64,000 nt of DNA from Erythrobasidium yunnanense (GCA_001600175.1 BCJC01000007.1:1326115-1390114), one strand, 5' to 3'. Numbered from the stretch's first letter, positions 23,601 through 35,756 are shown. The notes: a model not told the origin generated them from the sequence alone. Program-made: numbers and translations.

Positions 23601-24074
23601 CCACATGGAGGAACGGTCGTCGTGCATTACCTCAAGAGGAACGAGTGGTTCCTAGAGACAGCGCTCGCTCTTCTCGGGCGCGAGAGGACGTGGGACACTG
23701 GTCTAGATGCTCCGGCGTATCCTCCGCGCGTCCCTAATCCTCCTCCTGGTAGTCGACAACAGCTTCGTCCAGATGATCGGCAAAAGCAAGAAAAAGTCGT
23801 TTCATCGATGCCCAATCTCAAGACGAAAGGCGAAGTCGAAATCGTGAGCCCTCAATGGGGAGGCGCACGCATGTACGGGTCTCCTCTTATTAAAGAGAGC
23901 GGATTCGTATCTGCTGGTCGGACTGTGCCTTGGGATGCGCTACAGAAGAGTGAGGCTGCCAAGTATGGCAATCTGCAAGCTTCGCCTCGACAACTGTATG
24001 CCGATATTCCCGGCGAAGACTCGGCGTTACAGCGATCGTCAAGTCTGTCGTCGTCGTCCTCCTCCTCGTCATAA
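20629..24074 (+). CDS. GT31-family (beta-1,3-galactosyltransferase-like) glycosyltransferase
   Basis: Three exons (introns 22430-22486 and 23055-23110) join in frame to 1110 residues. Residues 1-380 are low-complexity and presumably cytosolic; they include a histidine-rich run (YYIHHHHYHHPSTAST). A membrane anchor (LTILFALGLFVSFAYSVTTF) follows. The lumenal catalytic domain reads VDVFVGVFSVDAAYERRHLI, VQVKFILGRPRKHH, DIVVLDIKENMNQGKTHTF, ADYVVKADDDAFLVLSELE (the metal-binding DxD-type motif) and, after the intron, FMGGECYALSADLVNYV and EDKRVAKWM. This is the GT31 type II Golgi topology. After the catalytic domain there are a further ~350 residues, including another Ser-rich region, ending in a run of about a dozen serines. 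Linkage and acceptor are unknown; a role in wall or protein glycans is likely. Confidence 0.88.
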
Positions 24075-24821
24075 GTGCTTCTTCCCTCTTTCCCTCCCCC
24101 TTCCCTTCCTCTCCAAAGCTCTCAATACACGCCGAGGGCTAATCGATTTACAGAGCGTCGCCGCTCTATTCATCCCTTCTACTAGAGTCAAATAGATACA
24201 ACGGACATTTTAGACTGCACCTTCCGCTGCTTTTCTGCTTTATTTAGATCTTCGTACGGTTTCATCTTTACATACACGGTACAGTCTTGTTGGCAACATT
24301 ATTCAACTCAACAGTCTATGTATCTGCTTTCGACATGGTTATATAGCGGCTGTATCATAGTTTTTGGCAGAGGCTGCCGTCCCTAGTAGCAGCATCTTGG
24401 GCGTTAACACACGCAGCGCGACATGTACGGGTGCCCTCTACCCACTGGCCGGCTGAAGCGTATCCAATCTCTCCACCACATGATCCTCATACCTTCCAAT
24501 TTTTCTCCAATAGACCATCCTTTCCTCGCTTATCTTTCCACGAACACGGGCAAAGCTCGGCGGACTAATCCAAAGAGAACACACAGCAAACTCAAGTAAG
24601 CCGTCTTATGTTATTTACTTCTTCTGAAAGGCGTGTTGACCAACATTCTGACCAAATAACTCATCAGGCCAAAGAGACGACTCGGATCTAAAGCGAAGAC
24701 AGAGGACAATGCATTGTCTCTGTGAACAAACAGCCTTCTCGCCCATCATCCAAAGTTACGAACGTTGGACAGTCTGACAAACTGATTTTAGAGAACTAAG
24801 GAGGCATACCGAACGGCCAGC
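24075..24821. other. Spacer between GT31 and Zn2Cys6 genes
   Basis: This ~750-bp spacer holds the 3' end of the GT31 gene and the promoter of the Zn2Cys6 gene. It has several T-rich stretches (24200-24310). No open frame with family resemblance and no RNA gene was seen. Confidence 0.5.
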
Positions 24822-26372
24822 ATGACACGAAGTCCAAAGAAGGGCTCGGTACCGGCAGAGTCGTGTTTCTGCTCCTGCGGCTGCCCAGCTCACAGCAACA
24901 GCTTCACTAGGGCCAGCAACCTCCCATCACCACGAAAGACACGATCGAATACCCAAGATCTACACAGATTGATGGACATACCAAGACCCCCAAGCATATC
25001 GGCTTTGGGACTTGATGCTGCCAAGGATGTCTCTCCGTCTCGTCGCGTTTCCAGTACGCGTGCCTTTCTCTCTTTCCACTGGGTGACCGATACTAATGTC
25101 TCCATTATTGGCAGACAAGAAAGGTCCTACAGCGTGCGATGCGTGTAGGAAACGCAAGATTAAAGTGAATACGTTCGGCTTTGCGGATTGGGGCTGAGCT
25201 GATAAGAGTTGCTTCCAGTGCAACCTCGAAGAACCCTGCTCCAACTGCTTCGCCCGGGCCACTCCATGTCTATACAACCTAGCCAAGGGGTAATATAACT
25301 ACTCTTCGCTATCAGAATACATCTAATCCATGTTCTGTGCAGAAAGCCAGTTGCCGCAAGAGCGGACCTTTTTGGCAGCACTTCGACTCTGCCTCCTGCG
25401 ATAGTATCCGATTCCCTACCTCCTTTAGGAACACTTCTAGCAAGGACAAATGCGCGACCTCTGGCACGACACACGCCATCATCTTCCTCCAGCTCGCTCA
25501 GCTCGTTCCCATCGAGAAGCCCGGTCCTTCAGCGCAGTATGCACGACAGCGCTATGCTTCCGTCTAGATCAGGCAGTTGGAGCTCGGTGGAAGCTGCCCT
25601 TCCCTACATTCCTACCGCCGCCAGGCCCGACCATATGCCTCTGCTAAGCGGTCGAACAGCTAGGCGATCTTCCAACGCGTCAAACGGTATCACACTCCCG
25701 CACCTTCCTCCTCTATCTATCCCTCCTCGTCCTTCTTCCCCTTTGGCAGGACTGCGCAGATCTGCTTCGTCAGCCAGCCTGTCGGACTCTCAGAACTGGC
25801 AGAGTCGCGCTGATCTCCCGCCCCTAGAATCTAGACGGATGTCGTCCTTCTACGATCAAGAGCTGTCCAGTGGCCTGACTTCCGCATCTTCGTGGTCGAG
25901 TAATTCAGAGTTTGGCAGTCCCTTTTCGACTCCAGGCCACGAAGATCCTTACTACAATAGCTACAATTCAACCTTTGACGGCACTCCCTCCAAGTCTATC
26001 AGCTCCAAGCACTTCAGCACTCCCAAAGCACCAGGCACCTCTTCCCGCCGCAGCGCTTTCTCGAGCCTCTCCTCCATATCTTCAACTGGAAGGGTCGAGT
26101 CTGGCTCTACCTATGGTTTGGAAGATCCCTCCAAATTATCAAAATACAGTATGCCTCCTCTTCCTCCCAACCTCTTCAGCAACACCTCTAGCATCTACGA
26201 CTCGCCGACAGCATACGATCCTCAACCACTCTACCATAGACCGCCTTCGCCTGGTCCAGGAAGTCTGGCCCGATCAACGATGGGATCAATATCGCGCCCT
26301 CGCGAAAGAAGTCTGAACCGCTACGCCTCTTCCTCCGGCTTAAGTCGCTATGAGGGCAGCGGTTGGCATTAA
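24822..26372 (+). CDS. Zn2Cys6 binuclear cluster transcription factor
   Basis: Four exons (24822-25053, 25115-25164, 25219-25289, 25343-26372) join in frame to 460 residues. The zinc cluster CDACRKRKIKC joined by splicing to NLEEPCSNCFARATPC has the spacing C-x2-C-x6-C-x5-C-x2-C-x6-C and is split over two tiny exons. The DNA-binding cluster is near residues 80-110. The rest is Ser/Pro-rich and disordered, without a recognisable fungal_trans middle-homology domain. It ends RYEGSGWH. The start may also be the Met at 24972 (MDIPRPPS). It lies between GT31 and the 5-phosphatase on the same strand. Targets are unknown; regulation of the neighbouring glycan genes is possible but unsupported. Confidence 0.9.
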
Positions 26373-26742
26373 AAACAGCCTCAAAACGGTCATAGGACCA
26401 TGTGAAGTACCAACTTAGACTGTATTTAGACGGGTTCATAGTCAAAATCGATAGCCAATGCTCTTTCCGCTGAATAGCGCTGGAAAGCCAATGAGGGACA
26501 TGATACAACGGACTATTAGGAGTATTAGCACGCGGTAGCCGTTGTATGCAAAAGCATGTTTTGCCCGCGTGAGAGCAACCTCATCTCGTAGTAGGGCATA
26601 CCAGCTGCAATTACAATTAAGAAGAATAGCGCTGATCGTACAGAACGTAAACGGTTGAAAAGTAGAGTGGATGGGACGATTCATCTTGATCGCGTCCGAA
26701 CGCTCTTGGCTTCGCTCAGAACCTCAGTAATCACCAGGTAAC
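26373..26742. other. Spacer between Zn2Cys6 and inositol 5-phosphatase genes
   Basis: This 370-bp spacer lies between two plus-strand genes. Short minus-strand open frames here show no family features. Nothing else was seen. Confidence 0.5.
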
Positions 26743-28225
26743 ATGCACGTCCAGATATGCACCTGGAACGCTGGACAGGTCCTCAACCAGCAGAAGACCC
26801 TTGATCTATCGACATGGCTCTCGGATGACCAATTATTTGACGATGCTCCGCCGGCCATGATTGCGTTCGGTTTCCAGTGCGTTGCAAGCTTTCGAGGCCT
26901 TCAGCATGACACTCAAGCGATAGTACACATAGAGAAACATCTCCTTTACCTCTGTCTCTTGTTGGGGCCGCCAGTGCTCAGCTGGCATCTCTCGAGGACC
27001 GGCTACGTCAGGAACTCGACAAACGGACTAGGCGAACTAATGATACAGCATACAGTCAGTTTGAATTTGGAAAGTCGGCGGGAAGTCCTGGCTAAGCTCG
27101 TGCATCAGAACTCGTCCGGAAAGCCATCATAGGAGGTATCGCGCTTTTCATATATGCAGACCATAAGACACATAGCAAGATTGCAGATATTCAGACATCC
27201 TCAGTAGGATGTGGACCGCTGTACATGTCTAACAAAGGTAAGCTGCAAGTATTCCGCTCAGAAGGATCGAATTTCATAGTGTTGCATTTGCCAGGCGCTG
27301 TTGGCATTCGAATACAACAGAAGAACAGTGATATATCTCATACATTCGTCTGCGCACACTTGAGCGCCCATGATTACAACCTTGCAAGACGAAACCTGGA
27401 TTGGCAGATGATCGTCTCTAGAATGGTCTTCACTGCTCGTAACGGCCGCCAACTGCAGATATATGATACATCCCACTTGTATGTCTTTGGTGATCTCAAT
27501 TATCGGGTAACCCTGGAGAGTCCTCGTCGCATTTCATTGTCTCAATTTGGCGATATGCTGGAGCAGGATCATCGGGATCTCCTGGTTCATGACCAGCTAT
27601 CGCAAGAAATGAAGGGAGAAAGGACTCTCCATGGTCTGTCGGAAGGAGAAGTAACCTTCGCGCCTAGCTACAAATTCAAGGTAGGAACGGATACTTACAA
27701 GGTAATTCAGCCCTTTCGCAAGTTCATCGGATATCCTGACATTGGCATCTATAGGCATACTCGAAGAGGATTCCAAGCTGGTGCGATCGCATTTTATATG
27801 CTTCGACTGGCGATGTTCAGGTCCGGCAGTACTACTCGGTAAGTACAACTGACAGTGGACCCATGCCGCGACAGATTGATTGAGGTATCTTGCAGGTAAA
27901 GGCGGTCCGCTTCAGTGATCACAAGCCGGTCATAGCTACATATGCTCTTGGATCTGAGCAGGAGAAGACTTCTCCAGGCACGCTTCAGCATCGATCACCC
28001 TTCAGTATTGATGACTGGACCACTTTCAAAAGACATGTCGGACTGTTGCTCGACAAGGTGGTCGGGTCTGTCTGGTGCTTAGTTTATTTTGCTGGCTTTG
28101 GCGACGATACACTAGGTCTAGCCTTGCTCTTGGTCTCGGCGTCCACTTTACTTCTCGGAAAGGCTTTGGGCGTCAACATACACTCTGCCTTGGAGTACAT
28201 TGGAAGCTGGTCTGCCACCACATGA
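26743..28225 (+). CDS. Inositol polyphosphate 5-phosphatase with C-terminal membrane segments
   Basis: This enzyme removes the 5-phosphate from phosphoinositides or soluble inositol phosphates. The start MHVQICTWNAG is the usual beginning of the IPPc catalytic domain (Asn as metal ligand). Later exons carry VCAHLSAHDYNLARRN (catalytic H), VFGDLNYRV, AYSKRIPSWCDRILYA and RFSDHKPVIATY, all signature motifs in order. After the catalytic domain the C-terminus has hydrophobic stretches (SVWCLVYFAGFGDDTLGLA and ALLLVSASTLLLGKALGV), so the enzyme is probably held at a membrane by its tail. There is no Sac1 domain, unlike synaptojanins. Several introns interrupt it. The stop at 28225 is about 50 bp before the next gene's likely start, an unusually tight same-strand arrangement. 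Confidence 0.9.
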
Positions 28226-28277
28226 CGGCCGTTGCACTCAGCCTTCTGACGGGCATTGGGATACGCAAACAAATCAT

Positions 28278-29829
28278 ATGATGTCGCCTACATCCACCAA
28301 TCCTGCGCTACAGCTCTGTCCTGTTCCTGAACGCTTCGGCCAATTTTCGCCAAGGCACGTGAAGATGCCGAAGCCAAGAATTTCCATCTACCACGAAGCT
28401 TACAACCAGTGTTTCTCTGCTCTGTTCCATCGAGGATGGTATGTCGCGGAGACCTGGCTATCTTTACAATCTCAGAAACCGGCTCCCTGCAAAAGCCATC
28501 CTTACAAATTCGTCAATCAAGGGATGATGCACAGAGCACGCCTACCGCCATCACGCTCGAGCTCTGGCTGCTCTAGCGACAGCGGACTATATGAGAAGGA
28601 TACATGCACGAAAGCGTTGCTGCCATTGGCGAATGTCGAGGTGTCTGGAAGAAACGTCGCAGATGCAGGATTAGATTGCAAGGAGATCTTTCGAAGCGCT
28701 CTTACTAGGCTACGGCCTACCCACTCGCGGATAACAAAGTCTTTGGCATTTCTTGCGCTCGTCTTGGCCGTACATACTGCTTATGCGTATGCACGGCCAT
28801 GGTACGACCTATACAAGGATCCAATCCGGCAGAACATCTTGGACATGTCGTCAATACAGTGTGCAGAAGCGCCCTTACAGTTCGATGGCTGGTACCAATG
28901 GCCTTTAGGCCACTACAATGACGATACCCTCGCATATACGCCTTCGGTGACAAGCGACGCTGACAGTCGGATCGGTCTCGTTCAAATCTGCACATATGCC
29001 AAGAAATCCTGGGTACTTGAGATGTTGCTCAACAATCACCGCGATTATGCGAAAGCCCATGGCTCGCGGTATATTTTCATGAGCGGGGCCTCTCTAGGAA
29101 AGCGTCAGAAGCCGGGGCAGATGCGACGAGTAATAGAGGAGGAATTGGCCAAGCCAGAAAATCAGCGGCTCGAGTGGCTTTTGTAGGCCTTCAATCATTA
29201 CAAGCGCAACAGCAAAAGACTGACACCGTTGCCATACGCAGTTTCAACGACATCGACACTATCATCACAAATCCCAGCATAGAACCGTCAACCTTTTTGC
29301 CGCCTTGGGACCGTACGCAGCAAGTCTGGCTTATTATCTCGAGTGCGTAGAGGCCATCGATGCGCATTCGGTCAAGAGGCTGACGCATGCAGCAGAGGAC
29401 CTCTTTGGACTGAACAGCGGCGTATACTTCATGAAGGTTGACCAACGATCAGTCGATTTCCTGCTCGCGGTGGAATCGGTACCGAAGCATGTGGATCCCC
29501 TGAAAGGCGAACAACCAGCCATTACCCTCTTGACCGAAGAGTGGGAGCTGGAAGCCAAAGGAGAATTAGTCTTTCTCGATCAACGTTACTTCAACTCATA
29601 CGAGTGTGAGGCAGGATATACAGAAGTCAAGGACACTTTTCAAATCCACTTCCCTTCCTTATCTCTGAAGGAGGAACGTATGCTGCCCATGATGCGGGAC
29701 ATCTGGGCAGGTAATACGCAACAAGATACATCTGCCTTTAGCCCTGGCCGAGCGAGCGTCAAAGGCGCCATGCAAGCATTCTGGAAGGAGCATTCCGCAT
29801 TTCAGAATACAACAACACCTGCGTCGTGA
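28278..29829 (+). CDS. GT34-family (GMA12/MNN10-like) glycosyltransferase
   Basis: This Golgi glycosyltransferase belongs to the alpha-1,2-galactosyl/alpha-1,6-mannosyltransferase family. After an N-terminal cytosolic part of about 150 residues a membrane anchor (SLAFLALVLAVHTAYAY) precedes the lumenal domain. That domain includes GLVQICTYAKKSWVLEMLLN and HRDYAKAHGSRYIFM. The intron at 29183-29241 joins LEWLF to FNDIDTIITNPSIEP, which gives the DxD motif (D-I-D) and TIITNPS as in GMA12. The next intron (starting near 29310) joins PPWD to PEDLFGLNSGVYFMKV. The C-terminus has FLDQRYFNSYE and DTFQIHFP. The start is placed at the Met pair at 28278 because upstream is the tail of the previous gene; later Mets are possible. 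Sugar and acceptor are unknown. Confidence 0.87.
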
Positions 29830-29916
29830 CTAGAGCCTCTTCGTTCGCTTTTCGCCGTAAGTTCCCGTCGTTGTGATAACATAGTCTTGTATATAGCATA
29901 ATTACGAATCTAGAGC

Positions 29917-32900
29917 TCAACTAGCCTTAATCCATGTACGACTAAGCGTTAAGGGGGCAAAGGCCTGCAAGCTTGTCTCATCGCAGGCTTCGCAGCCATG
30001 AATGCATGCACACCGACTTTTGGCCAGCGGGATCGCCGCTGCAGTATACGCCTTGTTCCTCGATTTTGGGAGTCGCTGCTGAAGACCCTGTAAACGTGAG
30101 AATTAGCCAGTTTTGTCTGATAGCTGGGTCCTAACTTACTTCAACGAGCTCCACACTCTCTATGGCGTAGCTTACGCCGTCATGGCTATTCCCCCAACAT
30201 CTGCTTCGCACGCCTGCTCTGAGCGAACCTTCGTATTTGATCAGCTTGGGGGCCACTACGATCGTGATCTTCAGAGAGCGCTCCCTAAAAGGCGCTGCCT
30301 TCTTGATTTTGCGTTTGCTGCTGCCTTCTTCGCTTGGAGAAAGTTGTTGACTAAACAGAGGTGCCGTGGACCCCAGTCGAAGCCAGCCCGAATGTATACA
30401 AGCAGCCAAAATATCTGAATCATCCGTATACACGTCTGTTCCCCATATTTTTCGGGATCTCAGCGGAGGAAGGTCCCAGAGTGTCCAGAGCGGTGGCTGG
30501 TTCTCCATCACTTCGGGACTCTCATCGATGTCCATATTGTCGGCTTGCACTTCTGGCTTTGCCCCGCTGTCCTTGGGCACTGGAGTCACATCAGTCGCGG
30601 GATGTGAGGGGGCTCCGGCTTCCCACGTTTCCCCTGCTAGCCATTTAGTGTCTAGCCAGATCTCAATTTTGCCGCCTACGCCCTGTCTGAGCAGATCTGC
30701 ATCCAGCATCTCTGCTGGGTCCAAGAACGGATCGTACGTAATTCTTCCCAAGAAAGCTGGCGTGTGTGATGTAGAAGCGGAGGCTATAGAGTTCTGGTGA
30801 GAGCGCTTGTGCAATGCCCGCACAACTAGATCCGACCGCACGACCATGAGAGGCGGTCTCAAAGCTGCACCCTTCACATCTTCAGGCGTGAAGAGAGGTC
30901 CTTGTCGCTTTTTCGGCGGAGGCACTACCGGAGGTAGAGGTGTATGTGTCTGCGCTTGATGCTGCGAAGCAGCCGCCTGTCGAGCTTGCGCCTGCGCCTG
31001 AGCCTCTCGATACAACTGGTTCTGCTGTGCAGCTTCTTGCAGATGGATAGGCAGCTGAACTGATGGCGATTGTTGTGCTGATAATCCGGGAGTGTCGGGG
31101 AATTCGCTACGTTTCCGCTTGTGACCGGACAGAGGCTAATATGCACGCCAGAATGGTCAGTCTTTCCAGAAAAACAGATGGCTAAGTTACTTACTGCAGG
31201 CTCTGCTGGGCTAGATGTCATACTCTGGCCGATGTCCTGCATCCGCGGCACTGACTGAAGTTTCGGGCTTGGATCGGTGGCTTTCCTGGCTTGATTCGCT
31301 GATCCACCGCCGGAGTAAGGAGGAATGAGGGGCAATGGAGAAGGAGCTTGATTTGACCAGCCAGCGGGCGGTGGGAAATTCGCCCTCCAGCCATTGGCAT
31401 AGATACCGCTCGCAGCAGCTTCGCCTGGACCTTGAGGAGCCTGAGCGTAGCTCGATGCGCTAGATGATGCTTGACCTGAAAGTATGCCCGTGTTTCCAGT
31501 TCTTGAGACGAGTCCATCGGGCCCCAAGCCCGCATTCAGGGATGCTGTTCGTGAATGATTAGCCTGCCTATTTATTGGTGCAGGAGAAGCTTGTGCCGAA
31601 GTCGAGGCCGCATTATTCCCGCTGGCAGCAGCTGCTGCCGGCGCCTGACTCTGTGAAGTTGAGATACCCTTGGCTGAGCCACCAGCTTGCTGTGTTAAGG
31701 CCGAGGTGGAGGGCGTGGACGTCATAGAGTTGTGATGGTGGTGATGATGTCTGTGATGCGCATGAGTGGGTGATTTCGGCGCGCTCTCGCCCGCTCGATT
31801 TTGCAAGCCTAGTCCGGACAGGCTAGACCCTCCATTGAGACTTGTCCCTGCCCTGTTTGCGAACATGACTCCCGAAGGCATATTCGATATTCCAGTAGGC
31901 TGTCCAGTGGGTGATGCAGCTCTCCCGCTTCCGAACATCATACCGTAGCTTCCTGGTCGTTCCCAGCCGGTCGCGCGGGAGGGAGCTCCCATCGACGATC
32001 TTTCAGGCGAAGCTGGAGCAGAAGGTGATCCATATTGTCTACCAGCTAAGCTACTCGTGGATCCAGATAAGCTAGATGATAGGTAGGGGTTTCTGGCCGC
32101 TTGACCAGGAAGAGTGGGAGATTTGCCTTGATTGGCTTGCTGAGAGGTGCTTGAAGCTCTCGCTCTAGCATCGGCTGTCGTAGCGTCTGTGGAGGCTCCT
32201 GAAGCGCTTTGACCAGATACTGCAGCTTTCTGAGTTGCGGCTTCCCGTTGCTGCGCCGCTATCCTCTCTCCGAACGTCATTCCAGTGTATCCTGCTGCTC
32301 TTTGCTGTGTCGCCGGGGATCTTTGTACACCAGGATACGTTGCGCCTGGCTTGTTATTGATGGACTCGGTTGGAGGACGCTGACCGTACACGAAAGGCGG
32401 TGTAGGCGCTTTGCTTTGGGCGGTAGACTTGTTATCGCCGGCCGAGGGTGGTTTGGTCGCACCAGGTACCGAAGCGTTTGCTGATGCAGGGGAAGCAGAT
32501 AGCAGCCTACCAGTAAGACTATCCCTATGCTGACCACCGTGTCTTTCTAATAAAGTCTTCCACGATGTATCTCCGGTACGAGATGCTAGGCCAGTCATGG
32601 AGCTGGAACCGGCTGGACTGCCTGCAGCTGGCACAGTCACAGGAGAGTGCGACATGAGTCTCTCCGTCACTGGATTCGGTGTTCTAGGATCTCTGGGCAG
32701 ATCGCTATTGGTGCCAGACGCCAGCGCTGCTGGTGCATTGCTTATAGCGGGCGACAGATGCGTAGCTCCTGCGGATTTCTGAGCGTCCTGCTGTTGTAAT
32801 GTACGGTTCGGCCCACCAATTGGCGATATGCTGGCATCCTTCTGTTGCGACCCGGCTTGCCCATTCGAAGCTAGGTTTGCGCCGAGGGTAGCATTGCTGT

Positions 32901-33765
32901 TGTTGTTGCTGTTGCCGGTGGCAGCAGTTGATGCCGCTGCTGCCTGTGAAAGGCCGAAAGCTCCTCCTGTTCTCGAGACGATCGGTGCGATCAGGGGAGA
33001 CGGTGCCAACGCTGAAGCTTGCGCAGGTTGTGATGAGGGGGAAGCTGTTACCCTTTGCTGTTGCTGCTGCGTTGACTGAGCTGCAGATAATGAGGAGGAA
33101 GCCTGCTGAGGAGCGCTGCTGTGATGGTTGATTCTACCAGAGCCGAAAAAGCCGGCTGCGATAGGATTGTTTGACCTCGGAGGTGGTTGCGGAGCTGTGC
33201 TTGAAGCTGCGGCTGCAGTTATAGATGCTGCTCTTTCTCTTGCGAAAGCTGGGATTGTATCGGCGGGCTTTGTTGCTGGAGTTGTGGTACTCGGCTGGGC
33301 TGCGCTTGCATTGGCAGCGGCTCGCTGGCCAAACATTATTGGAGTCGCTGATCTTGCTGCAGGATTTACTCCTGCTCCAGTGTTCGTAGTGGTAGCTGTC
33401 TGCCCGCTTCCGCCATTATCCGCTGTAGTCAGAGAATAGCGCGTCGAAAGAGAATGACGGTCAGTTCCGATTTTGGGCGAGATAAGAACATGGGAGATTC
33501 GACTTGTGAGCATACTTACGTTGCGCAGATTGTGATGGTGCAGAAGCTGCTGTGTTCCCTGTCGAATTCGCTGGCTGCTTTGGGGGCTCGTTAGCGGCTA
33601 TCGTATCGGTAATTTCCCAAGGTCAGCCTAGAGTTTCTCGTTCTTCCGCAGCTGTTTCACTCCTATCTAGAGCTACCTACCTTGCGTACTTTGCCCTGCG
33701 TTCTGCGATGTTTCCTGCTTGTCTTCGCTGGCCTTGCCTGGCGCCCCGTCATGGCTCTTTTCCAT
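29917..33765 (-). CDS. RXT3: RXT3-like subunit of the Rpd3 histone deacetylase complex
   Basis: Rxt3 is a subunit of the large Rpd3 histone deacetylase complex. The first exon starts at 33765 (MEKSHDGAPGKASEDKQ), followed by ~800 residues of Ser/Ala/Gln/Pro-rich disordered sequence with poly-Gln and His runs. The conserved C-terminal domain reads RKIWGTDVYTDDSDILAACI, HSGWLRLG, LKITIVVAPKLIKYEGS and AGVRSRCWGNSHDGVSYAIE, the Rxt3 signature. A perfect donor (gtaagt) follows VELVE. If used with the acceptor about 50 bp on, the protein ends at 29917 (TWIKAS); if retained, it stops at 30131. I list the spliced form. It is tail to tail with GT34 and head to head with a small gene 145 bp away. Confidence 0.85.
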
Positions 33766-33910
33766 GGCGTTTCAAGGGCTAAGGTAGCTGTGAAGCGTTG
33801 CTTTGCTGTCTTGAATGGATCTGTAAAACTTCCAAGACTGTCCGGTATCAGATTTCAAAGGTCGGTAAACGCATAAGATCAAGGGTTTGCTTTTGCACGA
33901 CTTGAACGAT

Positions 33911-34421
33911 ATGGCTTCGAGCTCGTTTGGCGCGACAGGACCGAAGTCGCAGTTCATCGCATGGACAGGATTGATAGGAGGTAAACATGCATCAAGCTGC
34001 GACGAAAGCGCCGCCTTACTCTCGAAACAGCCGGTGTCGCGTTCTACATCTATGTCAAAGGCGTCAATTCAAGCAAGAAACGACTCGACATGGCCAATAC
34101 TGCAAGATCTATTCCCACGAATGAAGGTAGCGAAAGGCCGCCCTAGAAGACGAGCTATTTACGGGAGTCTGATGATTGCCAACGATTCTAGATGGCACAC
34201 CTTTGCGACGTAGAGGCGGCGCAGGCGTTTCTACAGGCTCTTCTGCCTATGCACTCTCCACTCCACCTTCTCAACCTCTTCCCGAAGCGAATTTCCTGCC
34301 GCAACCGCCTGTTACACCTCATACAGCCCCGCTTACGCTGGCTCAGTATAGAGCAGCTGTCAACGCCAAGAGAACGGTAGAGGGGAATCGCGAGCACTTC
34401 TCTACTCCACACAATGCTTGA
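33911..34421 (+). CDS. Small single-span membrane protein of unknown function
   Basis: Three exons join in frame to about 130 residues. The N-terminus MASSSFGATGPKSQFIAWTG leads straight into a hydrophobic segment (FIAWTGLIGAGVAFYIYV) followed by lysines (KGVNSSKKRLD). This is the look of a small inner mitochondrial or ER membrane protein. A polar tail (GTPLRRRGGAGVSTGSS, then a Pro-rich part and RAAVNAKRTVEGNREHFST) follows. I do not recognise a family. An upstream Met at 33887 is in frame. It shares a 145-bp divergent spacer with the RXT3-like gene. The exon joins are supported by good splice sites and by the absence of alternative long frames. Confidence 0.65.
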
Positions 34422-34551
34422 TGGGCCAGCTTGAAGCGATATGTAGCGGATGTAAGGTAACGGAGACTGTACGCCAGGTGTGACGTGACACTCTGTACTA
34501 TAGCCACTTTCCTCCAACTGTAGCATAAAATTGAAAGGTATGCGGACGAAA

Positions 34552-35756
34552 CTACCACTCTGAGTCCTGCATGCTGCGCAGCATCAAGAACTCCTCAAAT
34601 TGTCCATCTTTGCCCTTCATGAGATCGATAGGTAGCTGCTTGTCTCCAAAGCTAGTTCCTGCTTTCCGCCTCGCCAGAAATATAAAGATAGTGTCTTCGT
34701 CTTCAGTTTCTTCATCGCTCTCATCAGGTAATGTCAAGCCCGCAGTGCCGTCGTCTTCTTCGGACGAGCTGGCCAAGTTACGCCGTATCACAGGCCACAG
34801 CTCGAAGTAGACACCGAAGCTTTCCCAGAACGGCGTCTCTTTCGTGAGCGACCGGACTTTGTCTGCGCAATGGACATGATCTATCAGCCTTGACCGCCAT
34901 GTTGATAGCATGAGCTGATGGCCTTACATCCAATGATGATCTCTATGGTTGCACCCGTCTCCCTATCGTCCGTAAGCCAGAGTAGACTCCTCAGCAGCGG
35001 TTCCAGCAGATGAGGGAAATAGACTAGGTCGCTGCATAATATATGCGATAGCGGTTTCTTGTTCTGACTCAGGTACTGCTGCAGCTCATCGATATGTGCT
35101 TGCAGGCCCCATTCTAAGGCTCGGACCTGCAGATCGCAAGCTTTGCCTGCTGGACGCTTGACTACATTGGCCTTGAGCAGCGGGACGACCTGCTCCAGGT
35201 CGGATAGTATGATCTCGTCATCTTCATGAAGCAGAGGAGCTAGGTGATGTATGGCAAGCACTCCGTTTCCGGATCCTAACTCTAGGATGGTGTTGCTAGT
35301 AGGAGCAGAGGGGGAGGAGGAGGTAGAACTGGGACAAGTGCGGAAGAAAGAGCATGGTGGATCAAAGGAGTAGTCATGCTGGAGGTGCGGAGGTGTGAGG
35401 TAGTAGGCCAGAAACGGTGCAGCTTCCCTGGACACAGCCCGATACCATAGCAATCAGAACTCTGGACAACCTAGTTAATCGAATGCTTCCACTAACCATA
35501 TCCTTCCTGCTATACCGTACTGCGAAATCCAAGATGCCTGGTTGTCCTCCCCGGCTGATAACGAGGTTTGGGCTAACGACAGCTGATTTGGAGAAATCGC
35601 AAGGCCGTCTGGAAAGTTGAAGTCTCCCATACTTGACCAACTGCTACCGCAAGTATCTGGCTCTTGCAAGACAATCGAAGCGTATGGTGTCGCAGAAGCA
35701 AGGTGTTCGAAGAGCAAGGCGACGCATTCTTTCTGTCGACTTGCAAGCGGATGCAA
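34552..35756 (-). CDS. Methyltransf_16-family protein lysine methyltransferase (METTL21/EFM-like)
   Basis: This is a seven-beta-strand SAM-dependent methyltransferase of the family that methylates lysines on elongation factors and chaperones. The first exon, from 35756, ends in SQYGIAGRIW. Splicing gives YGIAGRIWEAAPFLAYYL, the family's GRxWEAA motif. Then come ILELGSGNGVLAIHHLAP (SAM-binding motif I), EIILSDLEQVVPLLKANV (acidic end of strand 2) and SHILCSDLVYFPHLLEPLL (the D-x-x-Y catalytic region). The C-terminus has VRSLTKETPFWESFGVYFEL, then an acidic loop and FIFLARRK. Which substrate it modifies cannot be told; the family includes EFM2, EFM3, EFM6, EFM7 and RRG1. It is divergent from the next gene with 210 bp between. 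Confidence 0.82.

Noticed and set aside
33128-33439. Ala/Val-rich plus-strand open frames across 32.2-33.4 kb
   Set aside because: Antisense to the low-complexity part of the RXT3-like gene.
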